In this document: positions 27,356 to 34,120 of the stretch, one piece after another
How the letters are laid out: every line of letters starts with the position of its first letter
How positions within the stretch are numbered: the first letter of the stretch is position 1
Assembly (NCBI GenBank): GCA_001919715.1
Contig: MNIJ01000213.1
Location: 1 to 34,120 of the forward strand
DNA: 34,120 bases
Direction: 5' to 3'
DNA from: Acidobacteria bacterium 13_1_20CM_58_21
Lineage (GTDB): Bacteria; Acidobacteriota; Terriglobia; Acidiferrales; UBA7541
Program-made: the position numbers and the translations under genes
The notes under the pieces: generated by a model
The model's database searches: none
Seen by the model: the letters and a program-made list of their open reading frames with translations, nothing else
What the model was told of the DNA's origin: nothing

Positions 27356-28699
27356 TCAAGAAAGGCCGGCGAGTTTGCCGAGGCCTTTCATTTTGTCGCG
27401 GGCGGTTATGGCGCCGTATTGCTTCATCATGGTGCGCATTTGCAGGTATTGCTTGAGGACGATGTTGACGTCCTGCACCGTCGTGCCGCTGCCTTTGGCG
27501 ATGCGCTTGCGTCGCTTGCCGTCGATGACCTTGTGATCGCGGCGTTCCTGGTTGGTCATGGAGTTGATGACCGCTTCGACGCGGGTGAGCTGGCCCTCGT
27601 CGACCTTGGCATCCTTGGGAAGATTCTCAAGCGGACCCATCTTGGGGAGCATGTCCACGATTTTCTCGAGCGGGCCCATCTTGCGAATCTGCTTGAGCTG
27701 ATCGCGGAAATCTTCCAGGGTGAATTCTTCCTTGCGGAGCCTGCGCTCCAGGTCGGCGGCGGCTTTTTTGTCGACCGTCTGTTCCACGCGTTCGATGAGC
27801 GACATGAGGTCACCCATGCCGAGAACCCGCGAGACGATGCGCTCGGGATAAAAACCTTCCAGGGCGTCATATTTTTCGCCCAGGCCGACGAACTTTACCG
27901 GCGCGCCAGTGACTTTGCCGATGCTCAGCGCGGCGCCGCCGCGGGCGTCCCCGTCCAGCTTGGTGAGAATCACCCCGGTGAGGCCGAGGCGCTTGTGGAA
28001 TTCGCCGGCGGAACGCACCGCGTCCTGGCCGATCATGGAGTCGGCGATGAACAGCATTTCGCTGGGCTGCAATTCTTTTTTCAGCATGCTCAGCTCATCC
28101 ATCAAATCATCATCGATGTGCAGGCGGCCGGCGGTGTCCACCAGGACCACGTCGCTGGCGGAAAGCTTGGCTTCCTTGATGGCGCCTTTCACGATTTCGA
28201 TCGGCTTGTCCGTGCCGGCGCCGGGCCAGATCGCCGTGCCCACGGCTTTCGCGACTTGCGCCAGCTGTTCGCGCGCAGCGGGACGATACACGTCAGTGGA
28301 AACCACCAGCGGACGGTGGCCGTGTTCGGAAAGCCATTTGGCGAGCTTTCCGGCGGTGGTGGTTTTGCCGGAACCCTGCAGCCCCACGATCATCCAGACC
28401 GAAGGCGGGCGCGAAGCGAAGATCGGCTTGGCGTGCTTGCCGAGAATGGCGGCGAGCTCATCGCGGACAACCTTGACGACTTGCTGATCAGGCGAAAGTT
28501 GCAAAAGGACTTCGCTGCCGATGGCTTTCCGCCGGATGTTGGCTAGGAGCTCATCGGCCACGCCCACGTTGACGTCGCCTTCGAGCAGCGCGTCACGAAT
28601 TTCGGCCAGGGCGTTGTCCAGGTGCTCATCGGTGAGCTTGCCCTGGCCGCGGAGGTTCTTGAAGGTGCGTTGGAGCTTTTCTGTAAGGTTCTCAAACAT
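27356..28699 (-). CDS. ffh: Signal recognition particle protein Ffh (SRP54)
   Basis: MFENLTEKLQRTFKNLRGQGKLTDEHLDNALAEIRDALLEGDVN, VGLQGSGKTTTAGKLAKWL, VDTAGRLHIDDDLMDEL, LTKLDGDARGGAALSI, Met-rich M domain. Confidence 0.97.
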   Translation of the reverse strand: MFENLTEKLQRTFKNLRGQGKLTDEHLDNALAEIRDALLEGDVNVGVADELLANIRRKAIGSEVLLQLSPDQQVVKVVRDELAAILGKHAKPIFASRPPSVWMIVGLQGSGKTTTAGKLAKWLSEHGHRPLVVSTDVYRPAAREQLAQVAKAVGTAIWPGAGTDKPIEIVKGAIKEAKLSASDVVLVDTAGRLHIDDDLMDELSMLKKELQPSEMLFIADSMIGQDAVRSAGEFHKRLGLTGVILTKLDGDARGGAALSIGKVTGAPVKFVGLGEKYDALEGFYPERIVSRVLGMGDLMSLIERVEQTVDKKAAADLERRLRKEEFTLEDFRDQLKQIRKMGPLEKIVDMLPKMGPLENLPKDAKVDEGQLTRVEAVINSMTNQERRDHKVIDGKRRKRIAKGSGTTVQDVNIVLKQYLQMRTMMKQYGAITARDKMKGLGKLAGLS

Positions 28700-28798
28700 G
28701 GCTCGTGCTCATGCCTCGCGGGTCGCTCGCTCAAGAATAGCAGGGCGGAACGACCGTGGGTACCAGGAGTCCAAGGCGAGCCGTGTGACCGCGGCCAG

Positions 28799-28844
28799 TT
28801 ACGGCTGTTACGGCTTACGTCTTTTTTTTACGGCTTTTTACGGC
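28799..28844. repeat. Clustered TTACGGC repeats (4 exact plus 1 TTACGTC)
   Basis: TTACGGC at 28799, 28808, 28828, 28838 and TTACGTC at 28815, in the ffh/dienelactone hydrolase divergent intergenic. Confidence 0.75.
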
Positions 28845-28967
28845 TGGCCTGCGCTTGATTTCTAGTTATCGATATGGTATAGTTACTAACGGGGATTCAT
28901 GGCATGAGCGCAAAGAGCCGCTCTGTCGATCTCTATGCCGGCTAAGGATCGCTCGGAAGGACTGCAC

Positions 28968-29520
28968 ATGACCATAAATGCGCAAACGATTGCATACCGC
29001 CACGGCGATACGGAACTTACTGGGCAGTTCGCCTGGGATGCCGAGCGAGGTGACCAGCGCCCGGGAATCTTGGTGGTGCACGGAGGTGCTGGCCTCGACT
29101 CCCATGCCCAGGGGCGCGCGAACCGGCTGGCGGAACTAGGCTTCGTCGTATTTGCTTGCGCTATGTATGGCCGTGGGGTGGCCGGCAATCGCGAACGCAT
29201 CATGGCCAGCATTGCGGAACTGCGCGACGACACTGCCAAGCTGTGCCAGCGGGCGCGCGCGGGCATCGACGTATTGGTGTCGCATCTGCCTGGTGTGCCA
29301 CGGCGCTCTGGACCCACACGTCCCCATGACGCAGGTCAATGCATTCGTCCAAGAAATGAACCAAGCCGGCGCTGACTGGCAACTAGCTGTTTATGACGGT
29401 GCGATGCATGGCTTTACGCACGAGACTGGACCCGCGGTGCCAGGCGTCGCATACCATGCCGTGGCCGACGCCCGCCCTGCCACCGCCATGCAAAATTTCT
29501 TCAGCGAACTATTCGGCTGA
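28968..29520 (+). pseudogene. Dienelactone hydrolase family protein, internally deleted and frameshifted
   Basis: Frame 1: MTINAQTIAYRHGDTELTGQFAWD...ILVVHGGAGLDSHAQGRANRLAELGFVVFACAMYGRG...CQRARAGIDVLVSH; resumes in another frame at CLVCHGALDPHVPMTQVNAFVQEMNQAGADWQLAVYDGAMHGFTHE...MQNFFSELFG*; expected central block with G-x-C-x-G-G nucleophile is absent. Confidence 0.8.
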
Positions 29521-29768
29521 AACACCCTCCAGATTTCAAACTGATGCCCCACTGCTCGGCTGCGCATGCCTATCACGTCGGAAGCCTGCAGGAGTAAAAT
29601 CCGGTTGCCATGAACACGCACAGTCAAGAGTCGCCACGAGGGCCAAGGGATCCCCTCGAGCCTCCTCCACCCCGCGAGTGACCCACCGGCCTGGAATGCC
29701 AGCAGGAAGCAAGTATTGAAACGCGCGACGGCTTAGGATAACGCACCGGCGACTGCGATTAGCGGTCA

Positions 29769-31310
29769 TCACCGAGGTTGGTGTTTCGTGCTGTGACCGA
29801 GGGCTACGAGGAAGATGGCGCTTTTGCCTTCGGCGTGCGGGGAGAAGAAGCGGGTGACCTCGTCGTCGAAGAAGGTGAGCCCGGTGGCGCCGAGTCCGAG
29901 CGCGTAGGCCGCGAGATAGAGCTTGCCGCCGAGGATGCCGGATTCGAGTTGCACGGCGCGATAGCCGCGATTGCCAAAACGGTCCAGAATGGGACGCAAG
30001 TCCGCGAGGAAAAAGACGTTCACGGCGGCGTCGGCGGGCAGCTCTTGCTCCAGTCCAAGGTAACCAGCATCGGCGCGGAAATTTCCCTGCTTTAGACATT
30101 CGAGCACGCCGCGGGTGCGATCATAGACGTAAGCTCCTGGCGAGAGCCCTTCGACGGCGTGGATTATCAAGTACAGGTCATTGAGCTGGGCCCCGGGCGG
30201 ATCGAGGAAATCTGCCGGGACGCCACGGGTGGCGCGGTCCAGCATGGTGGAAAGCTGCGCCATAGTGATCGGGCTCCGGGCAAACTTGCGGGTGGAACCG
30301 CGCCGCTGAATAACCTGTTCGATGGGGTCGCGAGGGATCTCGGCATCGGATAAAGGTGTGAGCTGAACGATTGGTCCGCTGGGCGGAAGAAATTCCGTTT
30401 TGGGTGTGTGGCCTCGCCAAGCGGCCAATTCCTCGGGGGCCTCGAGTGAGGAGGCGGCGTGCATTTCTCGCATGAGGGGATAGTCCACCTCGTGCTGGGA
30501 GAGCGGCACGGTTTCTAGAGAAAGAGGGGAAGCCGCCGCAGGGGATGGCGGCGGGAGCGCGGCGACGTGGCCGAGGGCGACCAGGGAGAAAGCCACTTCA
30601 CGCCGGGGATCCACATCCAGAAGTCCATTGACGCTGCGGTCGAGGAAACCGCACACCACCCGGGCTGGCAGTCCCAACGCGGTGGCGACGGCCAGCAGGT
30701 TCGCGAGCAGCGTGCCGTTGTCCCAGCCGAAATGTCGATAGGTGCGGGCCTGATACTTCCAGGCGTTGCGCCAGTAAGTGCAAGTGCAAATGATGGCGAG
30801 TGGCGTATGGGCGATGGCGGGTTCGCCGCCGGTGGCTTCGACGAGGACGCCGCGATAGTCTCCGGCGCGCAGCAGGCGTAGGCCGAATTCGGCGGGAGCG
30901 AAATGATAGACCCCGGCATCCAGGTTGGAGAGGCCACCGCAAACCAGATAGAGCTCGACTTCGTAGAGTGCGCCGGTGCAAGCGGCAGCACGAAAAAAGA
31001 TCTCGCCTCCGGAATACTTTCTCTTGCGGGTAATCCCAGCGGAAAGGTACAGCAGCTGGGCCACTGCCTCGAGATCAGGAAGTGCGTGGCGGTGGGCGGA
31101 GACGCTTCGAGAGATGGCCGAGAGGGCGGCAACGCCAGTTTGGCGAAACTCGCCGGGCAGGCGCATGGGTTCGAGCGTGGGATAAACCTTGAACGGCAGA
31201 GGCTGGTTGGACCAGTCCATGAAATGGGGGTTGGTGCGGATGCTGGCGTAGGAGTGCTTACTGGCTTGGTGATAGGTCCAGGCGGCCTCAGGATCGCGGT
31301 TGCCAGTCAT
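29769..31310 (-). CDS. SagB/ThcOx-type dehydrogenase with two nitroreductase-like domains
   Basis: N-half: LPDLEAVAQLLYLSAGITRKRKYSGGEIFFRAAACTGALYEVELYLVCGG..LDAGVYHF; C-half: DPIEQVIQRRGSTRKFARSPITMAQLSTMLDRATRG...LNDLYLIIHAVEGLSPGAYVYD...AVQLESGILGGKLYLAAYALGLGATGLTFFDDEVTRFF. Confidence 0.8.
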   Translation of the reverse strand: MTGNRDPEAAWTYHQASKHSYASIRTNPHFMDWSNQPLPFKVYPTLEPMRLPGEFRQTGVAALSAISRSVSAHRHALPDLEAVAQLLYLSAGITRKRKYSGGEIFFRAAACTGALYEVELYLVCGGLSNLDAGVYHFAPAEFGLRLLRAGDYRGVLVEATGGEPAIAHTPLAIICTCTYWRNAWKYQARTYRHFGWDNGTLLANLLAVATALGLPARVVCGFLDRSVNGLLDVDPRREVAFSLVALGHVAALPPPSPAAASPLSLETVPLSQHEVDYPLMREMHAASSLEAPEELAAWRGHTPKTEFLPPSGPIVQLTPLSDAEIPRDPIEQVIQRRGSTRKFARSPITMAQLSTMLDRATRGVPADFLDPPGAQLNDLYLIIHAVEGLSPGAYVYDRTRGVLECLKQGNFRADAGYLGLEQELPADAAVNVFFLADLRPILDRFGNRGYRAVQLESGILGGKLYLAAYALGLGATGLTFFDDEVTRFFSPHAEGKSAIFLVALGHSTKHQPR

Positions 31311-31643
31311 GGTGTGATGAACCGTCGTCACAGTTGAAATGAAGCATATCAGGTTGCAGCGTCCGAACGTGCCAAGACGTGGATGGAGCGTTTGGGGCGC
31401 TGGCGCGGGTTTCGAACGATTTGCGCTGGCTGGCGGAAGGCATCGGATTCGCTGGCTTTTGATTTGCACAAACGGATGTATCTGCCGTTCGACGTGGGAT
31501 GCGAGCTGGTACGAGATGACTAGGGTCGCTCTAAGGCGCACGGAGTGAAGACCTTTCGGGAGCTGATCGAGCAAAACGAAAGGGAGATCGCTAGGAGGTA
31601 AGGCAGGGATCCTGCCGCGGCGGCGCCCCGGCACCAAAACTGA

Positions 31644-34120
31644 TCAGAAGGTGAGCTTTAGGCCGATCTGGGCGGCGAAGGGAATGCCCACGGTGGTGCC
31701 GGGGCCGAAGAAATCGCCGAGGGCACCGGCGGCAACGAGCAACTGCTTGCCACTGGTGACCGGCACGGAACACCTTGGATCGGGACAAAGCGCGGTGACA
31801 TTGCCGAGATCGTTCACGGGAATGGGCAGAGCGCTGATATCGCCGACATAGTTGTTGCCGGGATTGTTGCGATTGAAGAGGTTAAAGAATTCGATGAAGG
31901 GCGTCAGCGACCAGCGCTCGCGGAACTTGATGGAGCGGCTCACACGCAAGTCAGTTTGAATATAGGGCCGGCCGCGGAACTGGTCGAGAGTGGACTTCAC
32001 GCCATTGATCACCGCGCGGTTACCCACCGGAGTGGTCAAAGTGATGGGCCGCGCGGTCTCCGCCTGCGAGAGAAAGGTAAGATCGAATCCTGCCGCAGCG
32101 CGAACGGTTCCCGCTAGCACCAGACGGTGCCGCACGTCTTCTCCCGAGGGACCATAATCTCCCTGGGCGAAGGCGTTGAGGGGATCGCAAACTCCGTTCA
32201 CATAGTCGAAGAGCTCGCCGATCTGGCAGCCCCAGGTTCTTGCGCTGGCGAGCGTGTAGTTGGCGACGAGACTCAGCCGTTCGGCCACGTTGCCTTGAAG
32301 ATGCAGCGCCAGGGCGTTGTAACTGGAACGATTGTCGGTGCGAAATACGGAGACGTTTGGGAAATCATAACGCCGGTAGCCATGCATGCCGGTCTCCAGC
32401 GTGTAGTCCGCGCTCAAAATCCAATTGGCGTTGAAGGCGTGCTGAATGCCGGCGGTGGTGTGCCATGCGTAGGGCGTGTGGTAATGCGCATCGATGAGCG
32501 CAGGCGGGCCGGAAGCATTCTGGATGTTGAAATTGTTGACGGCAGTGAAGGCCTGAACCCAGCCGTTTTGCGCCAGGTCGTTAAAGTATAGGCCGGCACC
32601 GCCGCGCAGGACGGTACTTCCGGATCCGAGACCATAGGCGACCCCCAGCCGCGGAGCAAAGGCTTTGCGGTAATCGTGAGGAATGCCGGAGACAATGCCA
32701 TTGCCGGCGAGGGCGGGATTCGCGCTTTGCTGGTGGCCGGAAGCGATGAAAAGACCGAAAGTGGTGTCGTAGCGCAGACCGTAGTTGATGGTCAGGCGCG
32801 GAGTGACGCGCCAGGAGTCTTGGGCGTAAATTCCCAGGCGCTGGACGTTTTGCCCAAAGCTACCGTCACCGGCCGGGGTAAAGGTGCTGAAGGGACACGG
32901 GGAATTGGGAGGCTGGTTTCGAGGATCGTTAGGATTGCACGACAGGATGGCCGCGAGCTCGCCCGGACTAGAAAGATAGAAGCTCGGATCCTGCGGCGGA
33001 GAGTAGACATACTCGGCGGTGGCGGCCAGGGCGCCGCTGAGCACCGGTTCGTGAATAAAGTTGACGCCCCAGCGCGGCGCTTGTCGTTCCTGGGCGTGAC
33101 TGAGGTCATAGCGGATCTGGTATTTTTCCTGGTTGCGCAAAACCGGGAAAGCAGTAATCGGCGTAAAGAATTGATTGTCGCCGAAAGTCTCTACGCCGGA
33201 GATGGTGCTCAAGGTGGAGGTAAACGGGAACGCCAAGGCAAACCCCAAGTTGGCATTGCGCGTCGCGGTCAGATGCAGTCCGCTGGCGTTGAAAACAATA
33301 GAGCCAACCCAGTTTGGCCCAAACACATATTGGTTGCCCAACACCAGGCTCATGTAGTTGTCATGAGAGGTCGCGCCGGTCGAGGGCAGCGCCGCCTGCT
33401 GCACCAGGGCGTTGTGCGTCAAGTAATTGTCGACCGCCGCGCGAACAAACCACTGCGAACTTGGGGACGGCGCCCAGTCCACACGCGCCATGGCCAGATA
33501 GTCGCGAAACGGAACGGGGACACTGCTGGGCACCTCCATCGAATTGACACTACCGACCGGTGTGCTGATCAAGCCTTCTCGGGCCAGCTGCGCCAGCGCG
33601 TTGAACTCGGCCTGGCTGGACGGGCTGTAGGCGATGCTCGAGTTTTCATGGACGTATTCAAGGGAAGAGAAAAACCACAGCCGTTCCTTGACGATGGGAC
33701 CGCCGAGGGTGCCGACGTAATTCTGCCGCGAGAACGGCTGCTTGGGATCGGGAGCCGGGTTGTCAATCGGGAAGCGCGCATTCAAAGCGGCGGCGCGGCC
33801 GTAAAACGCTCCCGAACCGTGCCACTCGTTGGTGCCGTGCTTGGTGGTGACGACCACCGAGGCGGCCGTGGTGCCACCAGTGTCCGCGTCTTCCTGCGCC
33901 GTGCGCATGGCAAATTCCTGGATGGCGTCGGGTGAGAAGTTCTGCAGGAATCCGCCGATCCAGTCATCTGAATTGTCGCCCCCATCGACCGAAATTTCAT
34001 TGTTCAAACCGGAGCTGCCGCCCGTGGAAACCGCCGTGATACGCGCCTTGGTGGGATCGGAGGGCTCGAGCGGCTCCGTTCCGGGAGCCAGATAAGCGAT
34101 ATTTGCGAAGCTGCGGGCGG
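31644..34120 (-). CDS. TonB-dependent receptor / Oar-like outer-membrane protein, C-terminal part (5' end outside window)
   Basis: Frame open to window end; EISVDGGDNSDDWIGGFLQNFSPDAIQEFAMRTAQEDADTGGTTAASVVVTTKHGTNEWHGSGAFYGR, QNYVGTLGGPIVKERLWFFSSLEY, YAQDSWRVTPRLTINYGLRYD, FIEFFNLFNRNN, terminal IGLKLTF. Confidence 0.92.
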   Translation of the reverse strand, partial: ARSFANIAYLAPGTEPLEPSDPTKARITAVSTGGSSGLNNEISVDGGDNSDDWIGGFLQNFSPDAIQEFAMRTAQEDADTGGTTAASVVVTTKHGTNEWHGSGAFYGRAAALNARFPIDNPAPDPKQPFSRQNYVGTLGGPIVKERLWFFSSLEYVHENSSIAYSPSSQAEFNALAQLAREGLISTPVGSVNSMEVPSSVPVPFRDYLAMARVDWAPSPSSQWFVRAAVDNYLTHNALVQQAALPSTGATSHDNYMSLVLGNQYVFGPNWVGSIVFNASGLHLTATRNANLGFALAFPFTSTLSTISGVETFGDNQFFTPITAFPVLRNQEKYQIRYDLSHAQERQAPRWGVNFIHEPVLSGALAATAEYVYSPPQDPSFYLSSPGELAAILSCNPNDPRNQPPNSPCPFSTFTPAGDGSFGQNVQRLGIYAQDSWRVTPRLTINYGLRYDTTFGLFIASGHQQSANPALAGNGIVSGIPHDYRKAFAPRLGVAYGLGSGSTVLRGGAGLYFNDLAQNGWVQAFTAVNNFNIQNASGPPALIDAHYHTPYAWHTTAGIQHAFNANWILSADYTLETGMHGYRRYDFPNVSVFRTDNRSSYNALALHLQGNVAERLSLVANYTLASARTWGCQIGELFDYVNGVCDPLNAFAQGDYGPSGEDVRHRLVLAGTVRAAAGFDLTFLSQAETARPITLTTPVGNRAVINGVKSTLDQFRGRPYIQTDLRVSRSIKFRERWSLTPFIEFFNLFNRNNPGNNYVGDISALPIPVNDLGNVTALCPDPRCSVPVTSGKQLLVAAGALGDFFGPGTTVGIPFAAQIGLKLTF

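Noticed and set aside
27419-28546. 375-aa plus-strand ORF antisense to ffh
   Set aside because: Mirror ORF of a highly conserved gene; composition His/Phe/Leu biased with no recognisable domain.
7331-28699. Classical mobile element or genomic island explanation for the cargo genes
   Set aside because: No transposase, integrase, tRNA target or terminal repeats could be seen; left as an unexplained insertion pattern.
28860-28900. TAGTTA direct repeats before the hydrolase pseudogene as an operator
   Set aside because: Only two 6-mers 17 nt apart in AT-rich promoter DNA; too weak.
32676-33935. 419-aa plus-strand ORF antisense to the TonB-dependent receptor
   Set aside because: Arg/Gly/Val-rich shadow ORF; the minus strand frame is convincingly an Oar-like receptor.

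Overview
This window looks like acidobacterial (Acidobacteriota) chromosome. Support: tandem ADOP-type permeases under a PadR regulator, S9 peptidases, and an Oar-like TonB-dependent receptor. It contains no rRNA, tRNA, CRISPR or recognisable transposase. The minus strand from about 28.7 to 7.3 kb carries the housekeeping series ffh - rpsP - khpA(KH) - rimM - trmD - rplS - rnhB in the conserved order. That series is interrupted by accessory cargo: a serine hydrolase, an Fn3/GH44-like lipoprotein, a smORF/ATP-grasp/LLM-flavoenzyme cassette, two S9 peptidases, and a PadR-ADOP-ADOP operon. The best candidate for a new system is the cassette between trmD and rplS. There a 37-aa ORF with its own RBS starts 1 nt after the trmD stop, overlaps the ATP-grasp start by ATGA, and the ATP-grasp gene overlaps an SsuD-like flavoenzyme by 4 nt. 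This is RiPP-like gene order, but unproven. Other notable points: a textbook IscR/Rrf2 type-1-like operator upstream of a beta-barrel/cytochrome c pair; a nested palindromic operator over the PadR promoter; a probable frameshift in a TPR gene; a dienelactone hydrolase pseudogene that lost its nucleophile region; and a double-domain SagB-like dehydrogenase. All assignments are by reading the sequence; no database search was run.
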